Positions 17,748-25,891 of a stretch of 64,000 bases of DNA are shown here, one piece after another. Origin of the DNA: CAVQXR01 sp046330455 (GTDB lineage: Bacteria > Actinomycetota > Thermoleophilia > Gaiellales > Gaiellaceae). Position 1 is the stretch's first letter. Each line of letters opens with the position of its first letter. The notes beneath the pieces were generated by a model. The model saw nothing but the letters and a program-made list of their open reading frames with translations, was not told the DNA's origin and did not search any database. The position numbers were made by a program, and so were the translations under genes. The stretch covers positions 372,001-436,000 of the forward strand of contig JAXLSU010000001.1 of assembly GCA_046330455.1 (NCBI GenBank), in the 5' to 3' direction.

Positions 17748-19462
17748 GACAGCGGACGGGCCTCGACCGGTTCCGCGAGAGCCTGCGGCTCCAGCAGCTC
17801 TACAGGACGATCCTGCGCTACGGGACCGAGTCGTTCATGGACGGAACGCCGCTCGGCGGCGTGCGCCGTCGCATGCAGTGCTGGGTCCATCGCCTTCCCG
17901 AGCCCGCTCCCGAGCTCAGCTCGGCCGTCCGGATGCGGCTCCTGATCGAGGAGCTCGGCCCCACGTACGTGAAGCTCGGGCAGATCGTCTCGAGCCGGGA
18001 CAACTCGCTGCCCGCCGAGTGGAGTGCCGAGCTCGACAGGCTCCAGAGCGACGTGCCGCCCGTCCCCTACGAGGAGGCCCGTGAGGTCATCGTCGATCAG
18101 CTCGACGCGCCGCCCGAGGAGCTCTACGCGTCCTTCGAGCGGGAGGCGTTTGCGGCCGCCTCGCTCGCCCAGGTGCACCGGGCCGTGCTACACGACGGGA
18201 CGAACGTCGTCGTCAAGGTCCAGCGGCCGCACATCATCGGCCAGGTCCAGTCGGACCTCGGGATCATCACGAACCTCGCCCGCTGGGCGGAACGCCGCTC
18301 GGGGAGCGCGCGCGACATCGGGTTGAGGGGCATTCTCGAGGAGTTCGGGGCGACGCTGCTCACCGAGCTGGACTACTTCGGCGAGGCCTACAACGCCGAG
18401 CGACTCGCCGAGGTCGTCGCCTCGATCGACGGCGTTCACGTCCCGAGGATCTATCGCGAGCTCTCGGCCGGGCGCGTCCTGACGCAGGAGTACGTCGAGG
18501 GCGTGAAGATCTCGAACGTCGACGCGATCGACGCGGCCGGGCTCGATCGGATCGCGATTGCGACAGCTGGGGTCAAGGCCGCGCTCAAGATGCTCCTGAT
18601 CGACGGCTTCTTCCACGGCGATCCGCATCCCGGCAACCTGATCGTGACGCTCGACGACGGCACCGTGAACTTCCTCGACTGCGGCATGGTCGGCGAGCTC
18701 GGGCTCGGGCAGCGAGTCAACCTGATCGGTCTCCTCTACGACTTCACGAGGGACGACGTCACGGGCATGGGCATGCAGCTCCGGTCGCTGAGCGTCCCGT
18801 TCCGGCCGGTGGACGATCGGTCCTACATCAGGGACTACGAGCGGCGGATGGCCCGGTTCAGCCGCGGAAGCGGCGCGACGGTCGACAGGGTGCTCGCCGA
18901 GGGCCTCGACATCCTCCGCGACAACGGGCTTCGCCTCGATCCGCAGCTGACGCTCGCGATCAAGGCGCTGACGCAGGCATCGGCGTTCTGGACGCGACTC
19001 GCACCTCCCGAGGTGCCGTTCGCCGAGACCGCGATGAACCTCACGCTCGAGCTCGTCGACGAGGCGATCGCCTCCGGTGCCGTTCAGAGCGCGGTCGAGC
19101 ACCAGCTCGAGATCCTGCTCCGGCAGGCCGTGAAGGAGCTTCCCGACTACGTGAAGGCCGCAGTCGGCTGGCGCGATCAGTTCAAGAAGGGGAGGATCGT
19201 CGTCACGGTCGACACCTCGCCCCTCGATCGGCAGATGGCGCAGGTGAAGGCGATCTCACAGCCCGTCATCGTCGCCGTGCTCGTGGGCTCTGCTCTGATC
19301 GGTTCCGGGATCGCGGCCAGCGTCTCCGCGACCTCGGGCGTCACGTCGAAGGTCGCCGAGGCGGCGATGATCGGCTTCGCCGTCACGCTCCTCATCGCGG
19401 CCGTCCTCACGTTCGTCTACCTCCGCCGCATGTACCGAAGCGGTCAGGACGAGGATCGCTAG
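17744..19462 (+). CDS. ABC1/AarF/UbiB family atypical kinase
   Basis: A 572-aa UbiB-type protein-kinase-like protein. The KxGQ motif (YVKLGQIVSSRD) near residue 75, the A-rich loop AAASLAQVHRA near 138, the conserved DYFGEAYNAERL and the FFHGDPHPGNL catalytic loop near residue 288 are all present. Two C-terminal transmembrane helices lie at about residues 505-527 and 537-560. Family members support quinone or lipid metabolism through an ATPase activity; the exact substrate here is unknown. Coupled to the holin-like gene. Confidence 0.92.
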   Translation: MRQRTGLDRFRESLRLQQLYRTILRYGTESFMDGTPLGGVRRRMQCWVHRLPEPAPELSSAVRMRLLIEELGPTYVKLGQIVSSRDNSLPAEWSAELDRLQSDVPPVPYEEAREVIVDQLDAPPEELYASFEREAFAAASLAQVHRAVLHDGTNVVVKVQRPHIIGQVQSDLGIITNLARWAERRSGSARDIGLRGILEEFGATLLTELDYFGEAYNAERLAEVVASIDGVHVPRIYRELSAGRVLTQEYVEGVKISNVDAIDAAGLDRIAIATAGVKAALKMLLIDGFFHGDPHPGNLIVTLDDGTVNFLDCGMVGELGLGQRVNLIGLLYDFTRDDVTGMGMQLRSLSVPFRPVDDRSYIRDYERRMARFSRGSGATVDRVLAEGLDILRDNGLRLDPQLTLAIKALTQASAFWTRLAPPEVPFAETAMNLTLELVDEAIASGAVQSAVEHQLEILLRQAVKELPDYVKAAVGWRDQFKKGRIVVTVDTSPLDRQMAQVKAISQPVIVAVLVGSALIGSGIAASVSATSGVTSKVAEAAMIGFAVTLLIAAVLTFVYLRRMYRSGQDEDR

Positions 19463-19472
19463 CCGGGGAGGC

Positions 19473-19489
19473 GCCGGCCGGGAGCCGGC
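19473..19489 (+). terminator. Possible terminator after the UbiB-like gene
   Basis: GCCGGC-cggga-GCCGGC hairpin 10 nt after the stop, without a U-tract. Confidence 0.3.
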
Positions 19490-19507
19490 CCAGCATCGCC
19501 GTCGAAT

Positions 19508-19541
19508 TTCCTATAGAATCTTGGTAGAGTTTCTATAGAAA
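19508..19541. promoter_or_regulatory. Twin AT-rich palindromic operators of the acyl-CoA dehydrogenase gene
   Basis: TTCCTATAGAA (19508-19518) and the perfect palindrome TTTCTATAGAAA (19530-19541) share the core CTATAG and have centres 22 bp apart, about two helix turns. They stand out as AT-rich sites in GC-rich DNA just before the start at 19554. The second contains TATAGA, a likely -10. The GntR gene after the dehydrogenase is the obvious candidate regulator. Confidence 0.7.
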
Positions 19542-19553
19542 ACAGAATCCACC

Positions 19554-20759
19554 ATGCCGGAGGACTCTCTCGTGACGACATCGACCGTGCTTCCCGCCCT
19601 CGACCCCCTCGACTTCCTGGCGATCGACGCCCTCCTCGACGAGGAGGAGCGGGCGGTTCGCGACACCGTGCGGCAGTTCGTTCGCGAGCAGATCGTTCCC
19701 GAGGTCGGTGACTGGTTCGAGCGCGGGATCCTGCCGCGTGAGGTGCTGACCGAGCTCGGAAAGCTTGGCCTCTTCGGCATGCACCTCGACGGTTACGGGC
19801 TGCCCGGGGCGAGCGCCGTCGCCTACGGCCTCACCTGCCTCGAGCTGGAGGCAGGCGACTCCGGGATCCGCAGCGCGGTGTCCGTCCAGGGCTCGCTCGC
19901 GATGTTCGCGATCTGGAAGTGGGGATCGGAGGAGCAGAAGCAGCGGTGGCTCCCGGCAATGCACCGCGGCGAGGCCATCGGCTGCTTCGGGCTGACGGAG
20001 CCCGACGCGGGCTCGGATCCGGGTGCGATGCGGACGCACGCACGACGCGACGGCTCGGACTGGATCCTGAACGGCGCCAAGATGTGGATCACGAACGGCA
20101 CGATCGCGGACGTCGCGATCGTCTGGGCGCAGACGGACGAGGGCGAGATCCGCGGGTTCGTCGTCGAGCAGGGCACGCCGGGCCTTACCGCCCCCGAGAT
20201 CCACCGGAAGCTGTCGCTGCGCGCCTCGATCACGTCGGAGCTCGTGCTCCAGGACGTCCGCGTCCCGGCCGAGAGCCTGCTGCCCGGCGCCTCGACGCTG
20301 CGTGGACCCCTCACCTGCCTGGGCGAGGCCCGGTACGGGATCGTGTGGGGCGCCGTCGGCGCCGGCCGTGCGTGCTTCGAGGCGGCGCTCGACTACGCGA
20401 AGGAGCGGATCGTCTTCGGCAAGCCGATCTCCTCGTACCAGCTCACCCAGCAGAAGCTGGCCGAGATGGCGCTCGAGCTGAACCGCGCCACCCTCGCCTC
20501 GCTGCACATCGGGCGGATGAAGGACGCCGGCACGTTGCGCCCCGAGCACGTCAGCCTCGGAAAGATGGGCAACGTCCGCGGCGCGCTCGAGGTGGCCCGC
20601 TCCGCCCGCACGATCCTCGGAGGGAACGGGATCACGCTCGAGTACCCGGTGATCCGGCACATGAACAACCTCGAGTCGGTGCTGACGTACGAGGGGACCC
20701 ACGAGGTGCACACCCTCGTCGTCGGGAATGCGCTGACGGGCGTCCAGGCGTTTCGCTGA
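19554..20759 (+). CDS. Glutaryl-CoA dehydrogenase-like acyl-CoA dehydrogenase
   Basis: A 401-aa flavoprotein. The FAD and substrate motifs GCFGLTEPDAGSDPGAM near residue 143 and WILNGAKMWITNG near 164 are present. The C terminus TYEGTHEVHTLVVGNALTG near residue 378, with the catalytic Glu, and the segment EYPVIRHMNNLESVL match glutaryl-CoA dehydrogenases, which turn glutaryl-CoA into crotonyl-CoA in lysine and tryptophan breakdown. It is followed 4 nt later by a GntR regulator, probably autoregulating the pair through the twin CTATAG sites. Confidence 0.87.
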   Translation: MPEDSLVTTSTVLPALDPLDFLAIDALLDEEERAVRDTVRQFVREQIVPEVGDWFERGILPREVLTELGKLGLFGMHLDGYGLPGASAVAYGLTCLELEAGDSGIRSAVSVQGSLAMFAIWKWGSEEQKQRWLPAMHRGEAIGCFGLTEPDAGSDPGAMRTHARRDGSDWILNGAKMWITNGTIADVAIVWAQTDEGEIRGFVVEQGTPGLTAPEIHRKLSLRASITSELVLQDVRVPAESLLPGASTLRGPLTCLGEARYGIVWGAVGAGRACFEAALDYAKERIVFGKPISSYQLTQQKLAEMALELNRATLASLHIGRMKDAGTLRPEHVSLGKMGNVRGALEVARSARTILGGNGITLEYPVIRHMNNLESVLTYEGTHEVHTLVVGNALTGVQAFR

Positions 20760-20763
20760 GCCG

Positions 20764-21459
20764 GTGCGGGTCTCGCCGAACGGCGCGCCGCAGCCGACGG
20801 CGCAGGCTCGGGCCGCCGTCGCGCTCCGAACGGCGATCGTCGAGGGAGAGCTACGACCAGGCCAGCGGGTGAATCAGGAGGCCTGGGCCGACCGCGTCGG
20901 GATCAGCCCGACTCCCGTGCGCGAGGCGCTGCGCACACTGGCCGGAGAGGGGCTCGTCTCCTACCGGCCCCGCCGCGGGTACGTGGTCACGGCGCTCGAC
21001 GCCGACGACCTCGAGGAGGTCTACGCGCTTCGCCGGCTCCTCGAGACCCGGGCGCTTCGACGGGGAGTGCCGCGTGCGACCCCGGAGGACGTCGAGGCGC
21101 TCCGCCGGGCGGCCGGGGAGTGCCGCGCCGCGGCGGCCGCAGGTGACGTTGCGGCACAGCTCGAGGCGAACAGGCGCTTCCACGACCGGCTTCACGGGCT
21201 CGCCGGAAGCCGGCCGCTGACGCGGCTCATCGACCTGCTCTGGGACTCGACCGAGGCCTACCGGGCCCTCTACTACGCGCTGCCGGGAGAGACCGAGGAG
21301 GCCGATCGCGCCCACCGGGAGATCGCCGGCGCCGTCGCCGCGCACGATGCCGCACGCGCGATCTCGCTCCAGGACGCTCATCGAGACCGGGCGCTCGACC
21401 GGCTCCGCGCCGCGCTCGTGGCGGCCGAGCGCTTCGGTCGCGATCCCGGATCAGGCTGA
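20764..21459 (+). CDS. GntR family regulator, FadR/FCD type
   Basis: A 231-aa regulator. The winged HTH covers residues 15-75 (LRPGQRVNQEAWADRVGISP, TPVREALRTL). The all-helical FCD ligand domain follows, with the metal-binding pattern built from RRFHDRLHGLAGS, AHREIAGAVAAHD and DAHRDRAL. It starts GTG 4 nt after the dehydrogenase. Effector is likely an acyl-CoA or dicarboxylate (family-based inference). Confidence 0.92.
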   Translation: MRVSPNGAPQPTAQARAAVALRTAIVEGELRPGQRVNQEAWADRVGISPTPVREALRTLAGEGLVSYRPRRGYVVTALDADDLEEVYALRRLLETRALRRGVPRATPEDVEALRRAAGECRAAAAAGDVAAQLEANRRFHDRLHGLAGSRPLTRLIDLLWDSTEAYRALYYALPGETEEADRAHREIAGAVAAHDAARAISLQDAHRDRALDRLRAALVAAERFGRDPGSG

Positions 21460-21489
21460 GGGCTGACACCCGGTGCCGGCGCCAGCCAA

Positions 21490-21495
21490 TATGCT
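21490..21495 (+). promoter_or_regulatory. -10 element of the small membrane protein gene
   Basis: TATGCT, then 6 nt (TCCGCG), then ATG at 21502; no Shine-Dalgarno sequence. Confidence 0.5.
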
Positions 21496-21501
21496 TCCGC
21501 G

Positions 21502-21882
21502 ATGCGGCTGCTGAGCGCATTCCTGATCGGCCTGGGCACGAACGCCGTCGCCCTCATCGTCGCGGCGGCCCTGCTCGACGGCTTCGCGATCGGGACCGTC
21601 ACCTTCCCGGTGCTGATCGTGATCTTCACGATCATCTCGCTGGTCGTGACGCTTCTCGTCGACTCGGTCGTACGCCGACATGCCCAGGCGATCGTCGCGG
21701 GGATCGGGTTGATCTCGGCGTTCCTCACGCTGCTCGTGACGGACCTGATCACGGACAAGCTCACGATCGAGGGCGCCTGGGCCTGGATCATCGGGACGCT
21801 CCTCATCTGGCTCGCCTCGCTCATCGTCAGGCCCATCCTGCGCGGCTGGAGCGACAGGCGCGCAGCGCGCCGCCGCACGTAG
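21502..21882 (+). CDS. Four-helix membrane protein, holin IV-like
   Basis: A 126-aa protein with four predicted membrane segments (about residues 5-26, 30-52, 65-86, 92-110) and a basic tail RGWSDRRAARRRT. Size and layout resemble the phage-holin family IV proteins and the shorter relative at 17187, although the diagnostic LNALVKP motif is not seen. Function unknown. Confidence 0.65.
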   Translation: MRLLSAFLIGLGTNAVALIVAAALLDGFAIGTVTFPVLIVIFTIISLVVTLLVDSVVRRHAQAIVAGIGLISAFLTLLVTDLITDKLTIEGAWAWIIGTLLIWLASLIVRPILRGWSDRRAARRRT

Positions 21883-21894
21883 CCTCCTCGCTGC

Positions 21895-22716
21895 GTGCCC
21901 GGGCTCGCGCTGATCGGCAACCTCGTCAAGGACGTCGTCGCCGGAGCGCCTCCGCGGCCTGGGGGTGCCGTCTACTACCAGGCGCGCGCGCTCGCCGTGA
22001 CCGGCAGGGCTGCCGGTGTCCGGGCCGTCACCCGGTGCGCCGGAGCAGACCGAACGGCGCTGCTCGAGCCGCTCGAGCGCTTCGGCCTCCCGGTCGCCTG
22101 GCAGTCCGGGTCTGAGACCCAGGCGTTCTCGTTCCACTACGAGGGCGAGCACAGGATCATGAACGTCACCGCGCTCGGCGATCCCTGGACGGCTGCCGAC
22201 GTCGAGGGCTGGGCGGGCGAGGCGATCGGCGATGCCGGGTGGATCGTCCTGGGCGCACTCACGCGGGCGGACTTCTCGCCGCGGGCACTCGCTGCCCTCC
22301 GCACCGGCGGCCGGCGGCTGCTGGTCGACGCCCAGGGGCTCGTACGGCTGGGCCGGCTCGGGCCCCTGCGGATCGACGGGGCTCTCCACCCCGAACAGCT
22401 CCTGGGCGTCCAGGCGCTGAAGCTGAACGAGCTGGAGGCAGGCATCCTGGCCCGGAGCACGGAGCCGGAGGCGCTGCGGCAGCTGGGCGTCCCGGAAGTC
22501 GTCCTCACGCTCGGCTCACAGGGCGCCGTCGTCGTCACGTCGAGCCTGGCCGAGCACGTGCCCGCGGAGACGATCGACGGGCCGGTCGACCCGACGGGAG
22601 CAGGCGACACGTTCTGGATCGTCTATCTCACCGCCCGGCGCGGCGGCGCCGAGCCCGTCGAGGCCGCGCGGGCCGCGAGCGCCGCCACGGCGCGGATGCT
22701 CGCGGGCGAGCTGTAA
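21895..22716 (+). CDS. PfkB family carbohydrate/nucleoside kinase
   Basis: A 273-aa ribokinase-fold protein. The C-terminal PfkB signature GPVDPTGAGDTFWIVYL near residue 229 holds the catalytic Asp and anion hole, and the N-terminal GGAVYYQARAL provides substrate contacts. It starts GTG 12 nt after the membrane protein. The phosphorylated substrate cannot be told from sequence. Confidence 0.85.
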   Translation: MPGLALIGNLVKDVVAGAPPRPGGAVYYQARALAVTGRAAGVRAVTRCAGADRTALLEPLERFGLPVAWQSGSETQAFSFHYEGEHRIMNVTALGDPWTAADVEGWAGEAIGDAGWIVLGALTRADFSPRALAALRTGGRRLLVDAQGLVRLGRLGPLRIDGALHPEQLLGVQALKLNELEAGILARSTEPEALRQLGVPEVVLTLGSQGAVVVTSSLAEHVPAETIDGPVDPTGAGDTFWIVYLTARRGGAEPVEAARAASAATARMLAGEL

Positions 22717-22719
22717 CCT
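22714..22719 (+). promoter_or_regulatory. Possible -10 element of the VOC gene
   Basis: TAACCT, whose TAA is the stop of the kinase gene, ends 7 nt before the ATG at 22727. The overlap with a stop codon makes chance likelier here. Confidence 0.3.
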
Positions 22720-22726
22720 GCCGACG

Positions 22727-23095
22727 ATGGAGCTCATCCACACCTGCTACCGGATCACCGACCCCGAGCGGTCGGTCGCCTTCTACGAGGCGCTCGGGTT
22801 CGAGAAGCGTCGCGAGCTGCCGATTCGCGACGAGGCGATCAACATCTTCATGGGGCTTCCCGGGGACGGCGATCGACTCGAGCTGACCTACAACTTCGGG
22901 GTCGACTCCTACGAGCTCGGCACCGGCTACGGGCACATCGCCCTGACGGTCGACGACCTGGACGTCACCCTCGCCGCGCTGGCCGGGCAGGGAATCGAGC
23001 CGGAGCGACCGCCCTACACGATCCGGGCCGGCGGCTCGAGGATCTGCTTCGTCCGCGATCCGGATCACTATCGCGTGGAGCTGATCGAGCGCTAG
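22727..23095 (+). CDS. VOC family protein, glyoxalase I-like
   Basis: A 122-aa vicinal oxygen chelate protein. Both beta-alpha-beta modules are visible: IHTCYRITDPERSVAFYEALGF at the start, and YGHIALTVDDLDVTLAAL near residue 65. Likely metal ligands are His5, Glu53 (DRLELTYN), His67 and the Glu near the end (YRVELIE), the lactoylglutathione lyase pattern. Actinobacteria usually lack glutathione, so the physiological thiol may be another (inference). Confidence 0.87.
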   Translation: MELIHTCYRITDPERSVAFYEALGFEKRRELPIRDEAINIFMGLPGDGDRLELTYNFGVDSYELGTGYGHIALTVDDLDVTLAALAGQGIEPERPPYTIRAGGSRICFVRDPDHYRVELIER

Positions 23096-23162
23096 CCCGG
23101 CGGGGACTGACCTTGCATCCGGCGAGTCTCGCGCCGGCCGGCGACCTGGCACGGCCGGTGGG

Positions 23163-24119
23163 TCAGCCCATCGTGGCCGCTGGACGTGCGGCTTCCACTC
23201 CGCGACGTAACGACCCGAGGTTCTCGTAGAACCACTCGCGGGCCTCGTCGTATCGATCAGGCTCGGTGAGGAGCTTGCCCGGCCAGGGTAGGCGCTTGAC
23301 GATCTTGCAACGGTAGTTGCCTTCAAGGTATTCGAGCTCGCCGACCGCCGCTTCGATTGTCGCCCGGTCGTCGCGAAGTCGTTGGAGGACATGAAGGTTG
23401 CGCTCGCGATCACCGGTGTCGATCTCGAGATGGACCCGGAGCTCGCCGGAGCCGATCTCGGCAGCGATCGACGTTCGGTGGATCGGTGAGTTCGTCACCA
23501 GCCACAGCGACTTCGGCTCGGATCTCCCCTTCAACAGCGCGGGATCCTCGTTCATCAGCCGCTCGCGAAGGGGGGCCCAGAACGCACGGTAAGCCGCATG
23601 TTCGGCGGATTCTGACCCGGACGTGGCGCTTCGGACCGACTTCTGCCAGTCGCTTGGTTTGGCGGCGACTTCGAGGAATGGGGCCGGCTGAGAGGCCCCG
23701 ACCCGCAGGGCACGAACGACGACCCCGAAGAATCGCGTCCTCTCGTCGGTGTGCTCGTTGAGCCACTCGAGGGCTACTCGGTGCTCCTCGCGAAACGCCT
23801 TTGCCACCCAGATGATCGTGCCCGCGTCGCTCCCGGCCGCGTAGGTGAGCAACTGCCCGAGGTGTCCGTGGTCGGTTGTTTCGATCTGATTCTCGACGAT
23901 GAGTCTGCTTCCGTGGGTGAGATCGCGGCCGATCAGGTCGAGCGAGAAGTTGCCAATCGGGTGTTCAGCCCGTTCGAGCTCGATCTCGAGCCCGTCGAGC
24001 GCATCCCGCAGCACGTCGACGTTCTCGAGCAGCCAGGGTGTGAAGTCCGCCGCCTCGTTTCTCCACACGGCTCGCAGGTCGAGCCATTCGATCCGAGCGA
24101 TTCCTGCGTCCGACGTCAC
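23163..24119 (-). CDS. DUF4268-containing nuclease-like protein
   Basis: A 318-aa protein. The N-terminal half (residues 50-110) has a PD-(D/E)XK-like core, NFSLDLIGRD followed by LIVENQIETTDHGHLGQLLTY; the C-terminal half (from about 185) is DUF4268 (FWAPLRERL, HLEIDTGDRERNLHVLQRL). Such proteins occur sporadically beside toxin-antitoxin and restriction genes, and no activity is established to my knowledge. Codon use is less GC-biased than its neighbours, suggesting transfer. It is divergent from the Phd/PIN pair. GTG start with TAAGCT 6 nt upstream. Confidence 0.78.
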   Translation of the reverse strand: MTSDAGIARIEWLDLRAVWRNEAADFTPWLLENVDVLRDALDGLEIELERAEHPIGNFSLDLIGRDLTHGSRLIVENQIETTDHGHLGQLLTYAAGSDAGTIIWVAKAFREEHRVALEWLNEHTDERTRFFGVVVRALRVGASQPAPFLEVAAKPSDWQKSVRSATSGSESAEHAAYRAFWAPLRERLMNEDPALLKGRSEPKSLWLVTNSPIHRTSIAAEIGSGELRVHLEIDTGDRERNLHVLQRLRDDRATIEAAVGELEYLEGNYRCKIVKRLPWPGKLLTEPDRYDEAREWFYENLGSLRRGVEAARPAATMG

Positions 24120-24125
24120 GGCCGG

Positions 24126-24131
24126 AGCTTA
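24126..24131 (-). promoter_or_regulatory. -10 element of the DUF4268 gene
   Basis: TAAGCT, 6 nt (CCGGCC), then GTG at 24119. Confidence 0.45.
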
Positions 24132-24153
24132 ATGTCTCCGGTACGACGATGGA

Positions 24154-24177
24154 TATATCAGATAAATCTGATATACT
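24154..24177 (+). promoter_or_regulatory. Palindromic operator and -10 element of the toxin-antitoxin pair
   Basis: TATATCAGAT-AA-ATCTGATATA (24154-24175) is a perfect 10-bp inverted repeat. It overlaps TATACT (24172-24177), a -10 hexamer placed 6 nt before the antitoxin ATG. This is the layout expected for autorepression by a Phd/PIN complex. Confidence 0.75.
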
Positions 24178-24183
24178 TGAGAC

Positions 24184-24441
24184 ATGTCCCGTCTGAGCGC
24201 GACCGAGGCAGCACGCAGCTTCTCCGATGTGCTCAACCGCGTTGCGGAGGGCGAGGAGATCGAGATCCTCCGCAACGGCGCGCCCGTCGCTGTGATCGCT
24301 CCGCCACGCATCCGGCTCCTCCCGCCCGGCCGGCTCGTGGCGCTGCTCGAGTCGCTTCCGCCCGTCGACGAGGAGTTCGCGGAGGACCTCCGACAGATTC
24401 GCAGCGAGGCGGGCGCACCGGAGGATCCCTGGGACTCCTGA
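24184..24441 (+). CDS. Phd/YefM-type antitoxin
   Basis: An 85-aa antitoxin. Residues 1-45 form the Phd/YefM DNA-binding fold (LSATEAARSFSDVLNRVAEG, IEILRNGAPVAVIAP). The acidic C-terminal tail (VDEEFAEDLRQIRSEAGAPE) is the usual toxin-neutralising part. Its stop overlaps the putative toxin start. Confidence 0.88.
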   Translation: MSRLSATEAARSFSDVLNRVAEGEEIEILRNGAPVAVIAPPRIRLLPPGRLVALLESLPPVDEEFAEDLRQIRSEAGAPEDPWDS

Positions 24442-24833
24442 TCGACACCGACGTCCTCGTTGGGTGGGAGCGCGGCGAGGGCTCGGTCGCCCAGGTGGTC
24501 GGCGAGGAGAGCTGGGCGATCAGCGTGATCACGGTGAGCGAGCTCCTCCACGGAGTTCACCGTGCCCGGGGTGCCAGGCGGAGCCACCGCCAGGCGTTCG
24601 TCGAGGGTCTGCTTGCCGAGGTCGAGGCGGTGCCGGTGACGACGCCGGTCGCGCGCATTCATGCGGAGGTCTGGGCAGGGCTCGCCGAGCGTGGCGAGGT
24701 CATCGGGCTCCACGACCTCTGGATCGGCGCGACGGCGCTTGCTCACGGCCTTGGTGTCGCGACCCGTAACCCATCGGAGTTTCGGAGGGTCCCCGGCCTG
24801 CGGATCGTCGCTGCCGAGCCCTCCCCCGCATAG
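24438..24833 (+). CDS. PIN-domain toxin (VapC family)
   Basis: A 131-aa PIN-fold RNase toxin. The acidic active site is visible: IDTDVLVGWERG at the start, TVSELLHGVHRA near residue 36 and LHDLWIGATALAHG near residue 94, ending with the family's TRNPSEFRRVPGL. No ATG, GTG or TTG occurs in frame where the fold must begin. CTG at 24438 would overlap the antitoxin stop as CTGA, so a CTG start with translational coupling is proposed; CTG at 24429 is the alternative. Confidence 0.82.
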   Translation: MIDTDVLVGWERGEGSVAQVVGEESWAISVITVSELLHGVHRARGARRSHRQAFVEGLLAEVEAVPVTTPVARIHAEVWAGLAERGEVIGLHDLWIGATALAHGLGVATRNPSEFRRVPGLRIVAAEPSPA

Positions 24834-24880
24834 CTCGACGTTCTGAGCCAAAGCGACGCCGAGGAGAGGACGGGAGCGAG

Positions 24881-25831
24881 ATGGGCGGTCTTTACGTGGT
24901 GCTCGGCGCCGCCGGCGCGATCGGCGGCGCGGTCGTCCGCGAGCTCGCGGGCCGGGGCGCGCCCGTCCGGGCGGTGACACGGAACGCCGGTGTACGGTGG
25001 CCGGACGGGATCGAGGCGTGTGTCGCCGACCTCTCCTCGCTACGTGACGCGCTCCGGGCCTGCGAAGGAGCGGAGGTCGTCTACCACTGTGCCCAGCCCG
25101 CGTACGACCGCTGGCGCGAGGCCTTCCCCCCGCTCAACGCCGCGATTGCCGAGGCGGCGTCACGCTGCGGTACGAAGCTCGTGCTCGCCGACAACCTGTA
25201 CATGTACGGGCCGATCGCGGGCCCGATCCGCGAGCAGACGCCACAGCTGCCGGCGAGCAGGAAGGGCCGCCTGCGGAAGCGGCTCGCGGACGAGCTGCTC
25301 GGTCGCCACGGTGACGGCGGGCTTCGGGTCGCGATCGGCCGGGCCTCCGACTACTACGGACCCGGAGGACGCGCCAGCGTCGCGGGTGATGTTCTCTTCG
25401 AGGCCGCCGTCGCAGGACGGTCGGTTCGGTGGCCCGCGAGCGCCGATCAGCCGAGGACGTTCAGCTACCTTCCCGACGTCGCCCGCGCGCTCGTGACGCT
25501 CGGCGAGCGAGACGAGGCCGACGGGCGGGCCTGGATCCTGCCCGCGGCCCCACCGGTCACGGCCCGTGAGCTCGTCGGCCTGCTCGAGCGGGCGCTCGGA
25601 CGCTCCGTGAGCCTTGCCGTGACGTCCAGGCTCTCGATGCGTCTGGCCGGGATCGTCATCCGCGAGGCCCGGGAGCTTCCGGACATCTGGTACCAGTTCG
25701 CCGCGCCGTTCGTCGTCGACGCCTCACGGTTCGAAGCGACGTTCGGGCCGCTCCCGGCGACGGCTCACGAGGTGGGTGTCGCCGAGACGGTCGACTGGTT
25801 CCAGAGCCTGCGGGTCGGGAAGCCCGGCTGA
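24881..25831 (+). CDS. NAD-dependent epimerase/dehydratase family protein
   Basis: A 316-aa extended short-chain dehydrogenase. The Rossmann glycine motif is VLGAAGAIGGAVVREL at residues 7-22. The catalytic Tyr may be in DNLYMYGP near residue 105 or in DYYGPGG near 160; the usual YxxxK is not clear, so activity could be altered. The ATG follows a good ribosome site (GGGAGCG). Function beyond nucleotide binding is unknown. Confidence 0.82.
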   Translation: MGGLYVVLGAAGAIGGAVVRELAGRGAPVRAVTRNAGVRWPDGIEACVADLSSLRDALRACEGAEVVYHCAQPAYDRWREAFPPLNAAIAEAASRCGTKLVLADNLYMYGPIAGPIREQTPQLPASRKGRLRKRLADELLGRHGDGGLRVAIGRASDYYGPGGRASVAGDVLFEAAVAGRSVRWPASADQPRTFSYLPDVARALVTLGERDEADGRAWILPAAPPVTARELVGLLERALGRSVSLAVTSRLSMRLAGIVIREARELPDIWYQFAAPFVVDASRFEATFGPLPATAHEVGVAETVDWFQSLRVGKPG

Positions 25832-25891
25832 GACACAGACCGCCGGGACCGTGATTGCCCGGCGGACGGCATCTGGCAGACTTCCGGCGGC

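Noticed and set aside
17187..21882. Prophage, because of two holin-like genes
   Set aside because: These holin-family-IV proteins are chromosomal; no other phage gene or attachment site is present.
23751..24437. Long N-terminal extension of the PIN toxin
   Set aside because: It runs antisense to the DUF4268 gene and then overlaps the antitoxin in another frame; the PIN fold is complete without it.
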